41,770 nt of DNA from an uncultured Bacteroidota bacterium. Lineage in GTDB: Bacteria > Bacteroidota > Bacteroidia > UBA4408. This document shows, piece by piece, positions 1 through 10,042 of the stretch; the first letter of the stretch is position 1, and each line of letters opens with the position of its first letter. The notes beneath the pieces were generated by a model. The model was given only the letters and a program-made list of their open reading frames with translations. It was not told the origin of the DNA and made no database searches. The stretch lies in contig CAIMGI010000210.1 in NCBI GenBank assembly GCA_903840505.1, positions 1 through 41,770 on the forward strand. Reading direction: 5' to 3'. The position numbers were made by a program, and so were the translations under genes.

Positions 1-58
1 CGGGGTGTTCTGCCAAAAGTTCCTTTGGCAAGTTAAAGGTAAACTGAGATAATTTCAT
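1..58 (-). CDS. queA: S-adenosylmethionine:tRNA ribosyltransferase-isomerase QueA, N-terminal fragment cut by window edge
   Basis: Minus strand from 58 reads MKLSQFTFNLPKELLAEHP, which matches the QueA N-terminus; it lies directly downstream of truB, a common Bacteroidota arrangement. Confidence 0.65.
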   Translation of the reverse strand, partial: MKLSQFTFNLPKELLAEHP

Positions 59-135
59 CTTACGGGATTTTAATTATTTAATAAACATTTATAAAGGGCT
101 GCAAAGGTAACAATTTTCCGAGAAATTCGTGATTT

Positions 136-840
136 TTAAACCGATTTTCTTTCACCTTCCGAACCCGGTCGCATTTTTTTAATCTCCTCCATTGTCATTG
201 CTTCCGATAGGTTGAAATCGCCAATGCGTGTGCGACACAATTCAATTAAATGTGCCCCACTTTGTAAGGCTTTTCCCAAGTCACGTGCAATGGCACGAAT
301 ATAGGTTCCTTTGCTGCAAACTACATCGAAATGTACATTGATACAATCCTCTTTTCTATCAATGTTGGTAATTTTAAATTGAGGGATTTCCACCTCACGG
401 CTCTCCAACTCAATGGAATCACCTCTTCGAGCAATTAAATAGGCTCTTTCACCTTTTATTTTTTTTGCGGAATACAAGGGTGGCTGTTGCTTTATTAAAC
501 CTGTGAGTGAGTCTGCTGCTGCATAAATAAGCTCGTCTGTAATATGATTTATTGGAAAAACTTCGTCTATAGTAGTTTCCAAATCAAAGGAGGGCGTACT
601 TGCTCCTACTTTTATAATACCGGTATATTGTTTTTCTTGCGCCTGGTAGGTATCAATTTTTTTGGTCATTGCTCCGGTGCACAATATCAACAATCCTGTT
701 GCCAATGGATCTAAGGTTCCTGCGTGACCAATTTTTACATTCAGCATTTTCCGGATGTAATTCACCACATCAAAGGAAGTCCAAGTCAGCGGTTTGTTTA
801 CCAGTAAAACAACTCCTTTTTGAATGTCACCAAATTCCAT
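136..840 (-). CDS. truB: tRNA pseudouridine(55) synthase TruB
   Basis: GVVLLVNKPLTWTSFDVVNYIR and KIGHAGTLDPLATGLLILCTG (catalytic Asp motif GTLDPLA). Confidence 0.95.
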   Translation of the reverse strand: MEFGDIQKGVVLLVNKPLTWTSFDVVNYIRKMLNVKIGHAGTLDPLATGLLILCTGAMTKKIDTYQAQEKQYTGIIKVGASTPSFDLETTIDEVFPINHITDELIYAAADSLTGLIKQQPPLYSAKKIKGERAYLIARRGDSIELESREVEIPQFKITNIDRKEDCINVHFDVVCSKGTYIRAIARDLGKALQSGAHLIELCRTRIGDFNLSEAMTMEEIKKMRPGSEGERKSV

Positions 841-1641
841 TTAAGCAGGAATGGTTAAAGGAACTTTGAGAAAATAGAGAACAATAATAAGTAAACCCAA
901 TGCAATTCGGTAATACCCAAAAATTTTAAATCCGTATTTCGATAAATAAGCGATAAAGCTTCTAATAGCAAGTATAGCGACAATAAAAGCAACAACATTG
1001 CCTACAATTAAAACATTGATATCATCGGCACTAAAACCGCCACCTACTTTATAATATTTATACATTTTATAAACCGTTGCAGCAAGCATAGTGGGAACCG
1101 CTAAAAAAAATGAAAATTCAGCGGCCGCTTTACGGTTTAAATGCTGACTTAATCCCCCAATAATGGTAGCAGCCGAACGTGACACTCCCGGTATCATTGC
1201 AATACATTGAAACAATCCAATTTTAAAAGCCGTGAGATAATCTACTTTGGTTTCTTCAACACTGTTTTCGTTTTTCTGAAACCACTTATCTACAAACAAT
1301 AAAATTATGCCTCCAACAAATAAAGAGATGGCAACAGCAATCACATTTTCCAACAAAGAATCAATGTATTCATTCAACAGCTTACCCAATACTGCTGCGG
1401 GAATAAAAGCAACTATTAACTTTAAATAAAAATCAACACTCTGAAAAAAACGCTTCCAGTAAATTACAAATACCGATAGGATGGCACCAAACTGAATGGC
1501 TATAGTAAACATTTTAGTAAAATCGTGCTGAGCAATGCCCATTACTGACGAGCCGATAATCATATGCCCTGTGCTGGAAACAGGCAAGAACTCCGTTATG
1601 CCTTCAATAATGGCTAAAATAATTGCCTGTAAATACGACAT
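841..1641 (-). CDS. uppP: Undecaprenyl-diphosphatase UppP/BacA
   Basis: [18 protein letters not shown] and [15 protein letters not shown] motifs of the BacA family. Confidence 0.96.
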   Translation of the reverse strand: MSYLQAIILAIIEGITEFLPVSSTGHMIIGSSVMGIAQHDFTKMFTIAIQFGAILSVFVIYWKRFFQSVDFYLKLIVAFIPAAVLGKLLNEYIDSLLENVIAVAISLFVGGIILLFVDKWFQKNENSVEETKVDYLTAFKIGLFQCIAMIPGVSRSAATIIGGLSQHLNRKAAAEFSFFLAVPTMLAATVYKMYKYYKVGGGFSADDINVLIVGNVVAFIVAILAIRSFIAYLSKYGFKIFGYYRIALGLLIIVLYFLKVPLTIPA

Positions 1642-1650
1642 AAAAGAAAT

Positions 1651-1902
1651 TTATGCTTTAGGTTTGCGCATAATGGCAAAAATCTCAATTACAAACCCCA
1701 CCAATATAACTATAATGGAAAGTGTTATTCTTCTGAAACTAAATATTTCAGGGCTAAATACTTTTGGGTCGTCTGATCCTCCACCAACCATTAATAAATA
1801 TCCGCTAAAAAGTACAACCAATCCAATTAACATCAATTGGTAATTTTCCTTTCCAAAAGCGAATCCTTCTTTTCTTTCTTTGGTGCTTTGTTCTTTACTC
1901 AT
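1651..1902 (-). CDS. DUF3098 family small membrane protein
   Basis: 83 aa, two TM segments, FAFGKENYQLMLIGLVVLFSGYLLMVGGGSDDPKVFSPEIFSFRRITL; lies between ftsX and uppP as in related genomes. Confidence 0.85.
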   Translation of the reverse strand: MSKEQSTKERKEGFAFGKENYQLMLIGLVVLFSGYLLMVGGGSDDPKVFSPEIFSFRRITLSIIVILVGFVIEIFAIMRKPKA

Positions 1903-1921
1903 TTTAATATTTTTTATAAAG

Positions 1922-2803
1922 TTAATAATAAAGATCGTCTGTTTTCAATCGCACATATTTTCTTACTGCCAACCAAGTGGATACAAATGTAATAAATACC
2001 CCAAGCAGTATGACAAACGCAAACAATGTTACAAATAAATCAATATCCTGAAGTTCAATTAATTCGGGAATTTGCTTTTGCATTAAATAAATAACACCAC
2101 TCAAAAGCAATATGGCAATAAAGGCACCATATATTCCGTGTTTAATACCTCTAAAAATAAAAGGTTTACGAATAAATCCTTGTGTTGCACCTACCAACTG
2201 CATTGTTTTAATTAAAAACCGTTTTGAGTAAATAGATAAACGAATTGAATTGTTGATGAGCGCAATGCAAATAATCATCAACAATGAACTAAAAACAAGA
2301 AGTATAAGTCCAATGGTTTTCACATTTTTATTCACTAAGTCCACCAAGGATTTTTGATAATACACTTCCTTTACCTCTTCGTTTTTTAACAATGCAGCTT
2401 CAATGTTGCTTATACTATCGGCATTGGCATAGTCGGCTTTTAAATGAACATCTATTGAGGATAGTAAAGGATTATAACCTAAAAACTCCACAAAATCCTC
2501 CCCTAAATCTTCTTGCAATGTTTTTGCGGCTTCCTCCTTGGTAATAAAATTGGTTGATTTAACATAACGAGATGCATCCAGCGATTTTTGAAATTGGTTA
2601 ATGTCGGCAGGCTTTACATCCTCTTTAAGGATTACGGTAAAGCCAATGTTTTCTTTTACATAAATGGACAACTTGTTGGCATACAATATAGTTAATCCCA
2701 ATAAGCCTAACATAAACAATACTAAAGATACACTTATTACCGTTGATAAGTATGAAGATCTTACACTTCGTTTGGTATATTTTTCGGGATTAGAGCTCGA
2801 CAC
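1922..2803 (-). CDS. ftsX: Cell division protein FtsX (permease-like)
   Basis: 293 aa, TM-extracytoplasmic domain-3TM layout, QLVGATQGFIRKPFIFRGIKHGIYGA typical of FtsX; GTG start. Confidence 0.9.
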   Translation of the reverse strand: MSSSNPEKYTKRSVRSSYLSTVISVSLVLFMLGLLGLTILYANKLSIYVKENIGFTVILKEDVKPADINQFQKSLDASRYVKSTNFITKEEAAKTLQEDLGEDFVEFLGYNPLLSSIDVHLKADYANADSISNIEAALLKNEEVKEVYYQKSLVDLVNKNVKTIGLILLVFSSLLMIICIALINNSIRLSIYSKRFLIKTMQLVGATQGFIRKPFIFRGIKHGIYGAFIAILLLSGVIYLMQKQIPELIELQDIDLFVTLFAFVILLGVFITFVSTWLAVRKYVRLKTDDLYY

Positions 2804-2820
2804 GTTGTTAATTTAACGTG

Positions 2821-2828
2821 CAAAAATA
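2821..2828 (-). promoter_or_regulatory. Putative Bacteroidota -7 box TATTTTTG for ftsX operon
   Basis: Minus-strand TATTTTTG matches TAnnTTTG, 17 nt upstream of the GTG start of ftsX. Confidence 0.5.
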
Positions 2829-2969
2829 CTAAAAATTGTGAAGCTTTGAAATAGATATATTTATGTTACATCGGCTATATCCTTCATTCCTATTAGAACA
2901 AAGCTTTTACTATTGTCTATGTGGCTTTTTTAAGCTAATTTTACATTCAATTTCGCACATTAAGGTGTA

Positions 2970-3650
2970 ATGACAAAAAGTAAAAATATACTCACCCTTT
3001 TTTTATCTGTAGCCATTTTTTTTGTTGGCTTAGGGATTTTATCCTCGTGCAAAAAACTCACGCAGGAAGAAACTACTGCCAAAGTTAGTATTTACAATGC
3101 CTTTACCGGAGAACCTGTTACTGGTTTGGAAGTTCTGGTTTACCAGGCAAAAAATGCTACTACCGAAAAAACAAATCCTAAAAAAAGTTTTCTCATTGCC
3201 AGTGGAAAAACAAGCACAGATGGGAAATACGATTTCGGTAACTTTTTAATGAAAAAAGCAGGAGCCTGGAGTTGTATAATGGCTTTTACCAGTGACCCTG
3301 ATAATTACCGATTGTATTACGGATTAGAAGATACGATATTAACCAAAGGCTCGAACAATGATTTGGTACTATACACCTACCCTTTAGCGGCAGGAATCCG
3401 CTTGAATATTTCGCCCCCTCCTCCATTCGATTTTGGCGATTCACTCATCGTTACTTTTAAACATAGCTCAGGCGATACCTTTCAAATTACCGACAGAAAT
3501 ATTTTATTCGGACAAATTGGTTACAATGATGTTTTTATGGGAAACTACAATGTTACTGTAAGAAAAGTAAAGGGTGGAGTTACCACCATCTTTAATGATA
3601 GCTTTTTTATAAACGTAAACGAACAGCTTGAGTTTAACGTTCAGTTTTAG
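2970..3650 (+). CDS. Hypothetical lipoprotein with carboxypeptidase-regulatory-like N-terminal region
   Basis: Signal peptide with lipobox LSSC; AKVSIYNAFTGEPVTGLEVLVYQ; no specific family recognised. Confidence 0.6.
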   Translation: MTKSKNILTLFLSVAIFFVGLGILSSCKKLTQEETTAKVSIYNAFTGEPVTGLEVLVYQAKNATTEKTNPKKSFLIASGKTSTDGKYDFGNFLMKKAGAWSCIMAFTSDPDNYRLYYGLEDTILTKGSNNDLVLYTYPLAAGIRLNISPPPPFDFGDSLIVTFKHSSGDTFQITDRNILFGQIGYNDVFMGNYNVTVRKVKGGVTTIFNDSFFINVNEQLEFNVQF

Positions 3651-3697
3651 GGATTAATTCCTGACTATTTAACCCACATTAATTCACAAATAAAGGC

Positions 3698-3705
3698 TAC
3701 ATTTG
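3698..3705 (+). promoter_or_regulatory. Putative -7 box TACATTTG for ABC permease
   Basis: TAnnTTTG match only 4 nt before ATG 3710. Confidence 0.4.
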
Positions 3706-3709
3706 AGCT

Positions 3710-4951
3710 ATGCTTTTTGGCTCCATTTTAAAGGAAAGTTTTTTGTTTGCATACCACGCATTGGTATCAAACAAGCTGCGTACAATATTATCCTTGCTTG
3801 GCATAACCATTGGGATATTCGCAATCATTTCGGTTTTTACAGTAATTGATTCCCTAGAAAAAAACATTCGTACATCCGTTGCCTCTTTGGGCGAGAATGT
3901 AGTTTTTATACAAAAATGGCCTTGGGAATTTGGTAAAGATTATCCTTGGTGGAAATATATGAACCGCCCTGTACCAGCTGTAGTGGAACTCCCCGAACTA
4001 CAACGCAGAAGCCAGTATGCCGAGGCAATGACCTTTACAATCAATGCCAACAATACCGTAAAATACGAAAACAACAGCATTGAAAATATAAACATTACTT
4101 GCGTATCGCACGATTACAATAAGGTAAAAACTTTTGAGCTTCAGGATGGAAGATATTTTACTGAAATGGAATCAACAACCGGAAGAAACATTGCTGTTAT
4201 TGGAGATAATGTTGCACAAAGTCTTTTCGGAGGTAAAAACCCAATTGGTGAAAGCATAAAAATTATTGGAAGGAAAATTACAGTAATAGGAATATTCAAA
4301 AAAGAAGGAAGCAGTATTGTTGGCAAATCGCTTGATGATATGGTATTAATACCCATAAACTATGCACGAAACATTGTTGATTTAAGAAGCGAAAGGCTTG
4401 ACCCTATGGTGATGATACGAGCAAAAAAAGGAATTAACAACGAAGCCCTTAAAAGTGAATTAACCGGAATAATGCGCAGCATAAGAAAATTAAAACCATT
4501 GGCTGATGACGATTTTGCACTCAACGAAACCAGTATGTTATCAAAAGGTTTCGATCCCATATTCGATATCATTGGCCTTGCAGGATGGATAATTGGAGGA
4601 TTCTCCATCATCGTAGGTGGATTTGGAATTGCCAACATTATGTTTGTTTCAGTTAAAGAAAGAACAAGTTTAATTGGAATTCAAAAATCATTGGGAGCGA
4701 AAAATTATTTTATCCTCACTCAGTTTTTAATTGAATCGGTTTTACTTAGTTTATTAGGCGGATTAATTGGCTTGCTCCTCGTCTTTATCATTGCCTTTTT
4801 AATCAATCTATTTGCCGACCTAGGCATCATGCTGAACCAATCAAATGTAATATTAGCAATTACCGTATCGGTGCTTATTGGCGTAATATCGGGCTTTGTT
4901 CCTGCTTACACTGCATCACAACTCGACCCGGTAGAAGCAATGCGATCATAA
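3710..4951 (+). CDS. ABC transporter permease, MacB/FtsX superfamily
   Basis: MacB-PCD N-terminus ALVSNKLRTILSLLGITIGIFAIISVFTVIDSL and C-terminal FtsX domain ERTSLIGIQKSLGAKNYFILTQFLIESVLLSLLGG...VPAYTASQLDPVEAMR. Confidence 0.92.
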   Translation: MLFGSILKESFLFAYHALVSNKLRTILSLLGITIGIFAIISVFTVIDSLEKNIRTSVASLGENVVFIQKWPWEFGKDYPWWKYMNRPVPAVVELPELQRRSQYAEAMTFTINANNTVKYENNSIENINITCVSHDYNKVKTFELQDGRYFTEMESTTGRNIAVIGDNVAQSLFGGKNPIGESIKIIGRKITVIGIFKKEGSSIVGKSLDDMVLIPINYARNIVDLRSERLDPMVMIRAKKGINNEALKSELTGIMRSIRKLKPLADDDFALNETSMLSKGFDPIFDIIGLAGWIIGGFSIIVGGFGIANIMFVSVKERTSLIGIQKSLGAKNYFILTQFLIESVLLSLLGGLIGLLLVFIIAFLINLFADLGIMLNQSNVILAITVSVLIGVISGFVPAYTASQLDPVEAMRS

Positions 4952-4961
4952 CAACAAAACA

Positions 4962-5300
4962 GTGAAAGAAAAAGTAAGACCGGTAGCAATAACCATAATA
5001 TGCATTATTGCTTTTGCTTTTGTTATAATAGGCTTTCCGAGTATTTTTTCTCCCTTTATTAAAAAATTAGGCATTGGCTATCCTGCATTGTTTGGAGCAA
5101 TTTTGGCTTTCAATTTTATTTCATTGGTGGGTGTTTGGCATATGAAAAAATGGGGAGTATTCACGTACTTTATTACCGCTATGATAAATCAAAGCATCCT
5201 TTTGCTGATTGACAGATGGAGTTTTACTGACGCCATCGTTCCTGTTCTTTTTATTTCTATTACTTACTATTACTACAAACAAATGGATAATAATTTATAA
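4962..5300 (+). CDS. Hypothetical membrane protein
   Basis: 112 aa, about 4 TM segments, GTG start, tight spacing in an apparent operon. Confidence 0.6.
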   Translation: MKEKVRPVAITIICIIAFAFVIIGFPSIFSPFIKKLGIGYPALFGAILAFNFISLVGVWHMKKWGVFTYFITAMINQSILLLIDRWSFTDAIVPVLFISITYYYYKQMDNNL

Positions 5301-5302
5301 TT

Positions 5303-6457
5303 ATGGCAATAAAAATTTTAACCATCATTGGTGCACGACCACAAATAATAAAAGCCGCAGCCTTGAGTCGCGCTATTAAAAATAATTACTCCGATAAAAT
5401 TACCGAAGTAATTGTTCATACAGGTCAACATTACGATGCTGCTATGTCGCAAGTATTTTTTGATGAACTAAGCATTCCCGCACCCGATTATAATTTAAAT
5501 GTTGGGAGTGGTTCGCACGGTAAACAAACGGCAACGATGATCATCGGCATCGAAGAAATTTTACTGAAAGAAAAACCCAATTGCATTGTATTGTATGGCG
5601 ATACCAATTCAACTTTGGCAGGCGGAATAGCAGCATCCAAAATACACGTGCCTGTTGTTCACATTGAAGCAGGTTTACGCTCTTTCAACAAAAAAATGCC
5701 CGAAGAAATAAACCGCATTATGTGCGACCACGTTTCTACTTTACTTTTCTCGCCTACGCAAACAGGCTATAAAAATTTAATCAACGAAGGATTTGATGAA
5801 ACAGCAAAAGCACCTTTCAATGCCGACAATCCAAACATTTACCATTGTGGCGATGTGATGCTCGACAACAGCTTACACTTTGCAGAGGTAGCAGAAAGCA
5901 ATACAAGTATTTTAAAAGACCTTGCCTTAGAAAAAAACAATTTTGTGCTGGCTACCATACACCGCGACAGCAATACCGATCAGCCCAAACGATTGAATGC
6001 CTTGTTTAAAGCATTAAACAAAATTGCAACTCAAAATAATGTTAAAGTGGTATTGCCACTTCATCCGCGTACCAACAAAATACTGCAACAAAATTTAGAA
6101 GCTGACTTGTATTCTACCGTTGCATCCAGTAACAATATACTCATACTTCCTCCGGCATCCTTTTTAGAAATGATAGCGCTCGAAAAAAATGCTGCCATCA
6201 TTGTTACCGATTCGGGAGGCGTTCAAAAAGAAGCCTTTTTCTTTAACAAGCCCTGCATCATTCTTCGTTCGGAAACAGAATGGACAGAGTTGGTTGAACA
6301 AGGAAATGCCATCATTGCCGATGCCGATGAAAATAAAATCGTTGAATCGTATAACTATTTTATGAAAAATAAAGAGCTGGTTTTTAAACCCGTTTTTGGC
6401 GATGGCAAGGCTGCCGAATTTATTTGTTCCGAAATATATTCCACTTTTAGTAACTAA
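5303..6457 (+). CDS. wecB: UDP-N-acetylglucosamine 2-epimerase (non-hydrolysing)
   Basis: TIIGARPQIIKAAALSRAI, VVHIEAGLRSFNKKMPEEINR, VTDSGGVQKEAFFFNKPCIILR. Confidence 0.95.
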   Translation: MAIKILTIIGARPQIIKAAALSRAIKNNYSDKITEVIVHTGQHYDAAMSQVFFDELSIPAPDYNLNVGSGSHGKQTATMIIGIEEILLKEKPNCIVLYGDTNSTLAGGIAASKIHVPVVHIEAGLRSFNKKMPEEINRIMCDHVSTLLFSPTQTGYKNLINEGFDETAKAPFNADNPNIYHCGDVMLDNSLHFAEVAESNTSILKDLALEKNNFVLATIHRDSNTDQPKRLNALFKALNKIATQNNVKVVLPLHPRTNKILQQNLEADLYSTVASSNNILILPPASFLEMIALEKNAAIIVTDSGGVQKEAFFFNKPCIILRSETEWTELVEQGNAIIADADENKIVESYNYFMKNKELVFKPVFGDGKAAEFICSEIYSTFSN

Positions 6458-6459
6458 GT

Positions 6460-7767
6460 ATGTTGTTAATTTATTGCCATAAAATAACCAATAGAGTTCG
6501 CTATACGTTCCGACTTATTTTTACGGATGTATTGGGTATTGAAGTGAAATTTATTGATAGCGCAGAGGAATTTACCAATCACACAGGTCCGAAAATTAGT
6601 TATACTAATCAAAAAGTAGCTGATGAAATTTTCTTTTTAGCGAAACCACTTTTATTCGAAACCGGAATAAAAGAACAAAACATAAACGTGTTTGAATGGC
6701 TCAATGGCAAAGTGTTTTTTGCTACCAGTAAAACTTCCGCTTTCCCTTTCGACCCCTTTGCTTGTGCATTTTATTTGGTAAGCAGGTACGAGGAATATTT
6801 ACCCACTATACGTGATGACCACAATAGATTTGAAGCGCACGAAAGTTTGGCCTACCAACATAATTTTTTATGCAAACCAGTAATCAACGAGTGGGCATTG
6901 AAAATAAAAGAACTGCTTTTACAACATTATCCCGATTTATTGTTTCCCGAAAAAAAATACAGCTACGTTTCTACAATTGATATTGACAATGCATATGCTT
7001 ACAAACAAAAAGGTGTTATGCGTACGCTGGGTGCTTATATACGTTCCATACTCTATCTCGATTACAAAGAAATTATTGAGCGCACAAGGGTGTTATTGGG
7101 AACTAAAAAAGACATTTACGATACCTATGAATTTCAATTAGAAATTCAGAAAAAATATAATTTAAAACCCATTTATTTTTTCTTGTTTGCCGAGTATGGA
7201 CTCAATGATAAAAATTTACCTGTACAAAATAAAAAATTCAGGGCACTCATAAAATCTACTGCCGATACAGCCGATGTAGGAATACACCCTTCCTATGGCT
7301 CCAATAAAAACATACCGAAATTAGCTACCGAAATAAAAAGATTATCGACTGTGCTGAACCGAGAGATTACAAAAAGCAGGCAGCACTTTTTAAAATTAAC
7401 TTTTCCGGAAACCTACCATAACTTAATTGAGTTGGGCATTACAGATGATTACACAATGGGCTTCGCTTCCGAAATTGGTTTCAGAGCGAGTATATGTAAC
7501 TCATTTTATTTTTACGACTTGGATTTGGAAATTGAAACCAAATTAAGAATACATCCTTTTATGGTGATGGATGCTTCCTTAAAGTATTATATGAAAGTGG
7601 AACCGCAGGATGCAATGAAAAAAATAAAACCGCTCATTGACGAGGTAAAAGCAGTAAACGGAACCTTTATGAGTTTGTGGCACAATGAATCCCTGAGCAA
7701 TGTTAAACAATGGGAAGGTTGGCGGGATGTATATTCAGAGACTGTAAAACTAGCATCAGAAAAATAA
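6460..7767 (+). CDS. Polysaccharide deacetylase family protein (DUF7033-type N-terminus)
   Basis: FDPFACAFYLVSRYEEYL; YVSTIDIDNAYAYKQKG; DVGIHPSYGSNK; TMGFASEIGFRASICNSFYFYDL; SLWHNESL, the usual arrangement of this Bacteroidota family. Confidence 0.8.
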   Translation: MLLIYCHKITNRVRYTFRLIFTDVLGIEVKFIDSAEEFTNHTGPKISYTNQKVADEIFFLAKPLLFETGIKEQNINVFEWLNGKVFFATSKTSAFPFDPFACAFYLVSRYEEYLPTIRDDHNRFEAHESLAYQHNFLCKPVINEWALKIKELLLQHYPDLLFPEKKYSYVSTIDIDNAYAYKQKGVMRTLGAYIRSILYLDYKEIIERTRVLLGTKKDIYDTYEFQLEIQKKYNLKPIYFFLFAEYGLNDKNLPVQNKKFRALIKSTADTADVGIHPSYGSNKNIPKLATEIKRLSTVLNREITKSRQHFLKLTFPETYHNLIELGITDDYTMGFASEIGFRASICNSFYFYDLDLEIETKLRIHPFMVMDASLKYYMKVEPQDAMKKIKPLIDEVKAVNGTFMSLWHNESLSNVKQWEGWRDVYSETVKLASEK

Positions 7768-7773
7768 ATTTTA

Positions 7774-7781
7774 TACATTCG
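7774..7781 (+). promoter_or_regulatory. Putative -7 box TACATTCG for VIT1/CCC1-family gene
   Basis: TAnnTTCG variant 4 nt before ATG 7786. Confidence 0.35.
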
Positions 7782-7785
7782 TATT

Positions 7786-8472
7786 ATGCATCAAGAAGCA
7801 CATTTAGAAAGTTCCGACACCATTAAGGATATTGTAATTGGAATGGCCGATGGTTTAACTGTACCCTTTGCTTTGGCTGCCGGATTAAGCGGTGCCGTTG
7901 ATTCTGCCAGTTTGGTTATAACAGCAGGTATAGCAGAAATTGCTGCGGGCTCCATTGCAATGGGCCTGGGTGGTTACCTTGCAGGAAAAACCGATATTAA
8001 CCACTATTACTCCGAGTTAAAAAGAGAATACTACGAAGTAGATGAATTTCCCGAAAAAGAAAAAGCGGAGGTAAGAGAAATTTTAGAGGAATACGGATTA
8101 AGTGAAGTATCTCAAAACATTGTGGTGGAGGAGATGGCAAAGGACAAAGATAAGTGGGTAAACTTTATGATGCGTTTTGAATTAGGACTTGAAAAACCAC
8201 ATCCAAACAGAGCAAGAAACAGCGCCATCGTTATTGGTATATCTTATATTGTAGGTGGTTTAATCCCATTGAGCGCCTACTTTTTTGCTCCTACTGTTGA
8301 CGAAGGTTTTATGTGGTCGTGTATAATTACCACCATTTGCCTTTTTGTATTTGGTGCATTAAAAAGCAAAGCAACCGGACAACCAGTATTGATGGGAGCC
8401 TTAAAAGTTACCATGATAGGTATTGTTGCTGCAGCTGCTGCTTACTTTATTGCGAAAGCAATTATGGAGTAG
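7786..8472 (+). CDS. VIT1/CCC1 family transporter (iron/manganese)
   Basis: DIVIGMADGLTVPFALAAGLSGA and AGIAEIAAGSIAMGLGGYLAGKTD; E-rich metal-binding helical segment; C-terminal TMs. Confidence 0.92.
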   Translation: MHQEAHLESSDTIKDIVIGMADGLTVPFALAAGLSGAVDSASLVITAGIAEIAAGSIAMGLGGYLAGKTDINHYYSELKREYYEVDEFPEKEKAEVREILEEYGLSEVSQNIVVEEMAKDKDKWVNFMMRFELGLEKPHPNRARNSAIVIGISYIVGGLIPLSAYFFAPTVDEGFMWSCIITTICLFVFGALKSKATGQPVLMGALKVTMIGIVAAAAAYFIAKAIME

Positions 8473-8564
8473 ATTGGGAAGGTGTATAAAAATTTGTTGG
8501 GCACACGTCAAATATGACTCGCGCTTGAAAGGGATTACGAGGTAGATTAGTTAAATAGATAACA

Positions 8565-9763
8565 ATGTACAGCAAAAATTTTTTTTAATAACTTTTTTAT
8601 TTCTTTTAACCGTTACTTCAAATGGACAAGGAACATGGACGCAGAAAGCAAATTTTGGTGGAGTTCCTAACCAAGGTTGCTCGGGATTTTCAATTGGAAA
8701 CAAAGGATATATTTGTTCTGGGGCAGCTCAAAATAATTTCTGGGAATATGATCCTGCAATAAATAGTTGGACTGCCAAATCTAATTTTATAAGTGGAACA
8801 GCAAACAATGTTTCATTTTCGATTGGAAATAATGGATATATAGGTGGCATTTTTAATTCATTAGATTTTTGGGAATGGAACCAAGCTTCTAATACTTGGA
8901 CACAAAAGGCAAACTTTGCTGGACCACCAAGACAAGGAGCGGTGGGTTTTGCATTAGGAAATAAAGGTTATATAACAAATGGATATGATTCTTTTAATAA
9001 CAACGTCTATAATGATCTTTGGGAGTGGGACCAACTAACCAATACTTGGACACAAAAAGCAAATTTTCCTGGTATAGCTAGATCGTATGGAATTGGTTTT
9101 TCGCTAGGAAATAAAGGATATATTGGAACTGGCTTTGGAGCACTACCGTATAATGATTTTTGGGAATACGATCAGTCTTTAGATTTATGGACACAAAAGG
9201 CAAATTTTGGTGGGGTTGGGCGTAGCGAAGCAACATGTTTTGCAGTGGGTTCATTTGGTTACGTTGGGACTGGAACTGTCAATGTTGGTAGTGGTGCTAG
9301 TTCTGATATTTGGAAATATAATGTCTCAAATAATACGTGGATACAAATGACAAATTTTGGTGGTGGGAATAGAGAATTTGCCACAGGTCTTTCAATCGGT
9401 TGTAAAGGATACATAGGATTGGGATGGATTAATGATGATGGAAATACGTTCAAAAATGATTTTTGGGAATTTACTCCTGACACATGCGACCCAACAGAAA
9501 TAGTGGATCTTACAAAAGAATTTTCTATTTCAATCTTCCCTAATCCTGTCTCTAAAAGCGGCATTCTTCTATCAAACATAAATTTGAAAAATGCAATCAT
9601 GTATATATATAATTCTAAAGGACAACTTAATAAGGAAATTAAAAATATAACAGGAAACTCGATTAATCTTCTCAATAGTAATTTGGAAAGTGGACTCTAC
9701 TTCGTCAAGTTCACACAAAGCAATCTAACAATCATTACTTACAAATTAATAATTACTAATTAA
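8565..9763 (+). CDS. Kelch-repeat beta-propeller protein with T9SS type A sorting domain; the signal peptide is in frame with the body, but the only ATG is one frame off across a T8 run (apparent frameshift)
   Basis: Frame 2 is open from about 8555 to 9763 and encodes FFLITFLFLLTVTSNGQGTWTQKANFGG... plus about six kelch-like blades and a C-terminal SIFPNPVSKSG...SGLYFVKF; no in-frame ATG/GTG/TTG before GTG 8942; ATG 8565 reads MYSKNFF* unless one T is added. Confidence 0.75.
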
Positions 9764-9833
9764 CCCTTTCTAAACGTAGTATTCATTAAGCTAAATATTA
9801 CAATAGTTTTAACCAATCAAATTATCAATATCA

Positions 9834-9856
9834 CAGCGTAATGAAATACTACGCTG
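9834..9856. repeat. Short inverted repeat CAGCGTA-N9-TACGCTG in the atypical intergenic block
   Basis: Perfect 7-nt arms at 9834-9840 and 9850-9856. Confidence 0.6.
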
Positions 9857-10034
9857 ATTTGTCTCATACTGGCGCGCACTTGTAATGCGTGACCCCTTAT
9901 TAGCGTAGCGGATACTACATTGAGGCATTGGTAAAATCCAGATTGGTTGTTGGATATTGGATTAGTTAAAACATTTAACAGTACACTGTTATTAAGTATT
10001 CTATAACAGCCACATAACAAGGTATTTACTTGGC

Positions 10035-10042
10035 TACCTTCG
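10035..10042 (+). promoter_or_regulatory. Putative -7 box TACCTTCG for GT4 gene
   Basis: TAnnTTCG 6 nt before TTG start 10049. Confidence 0.35.

Noticed and set aside
3710-4951. Complete MacB-type export system
   Set aside because: Only the permease is present; no adjacent ATPase or membrane-fusion protein gene
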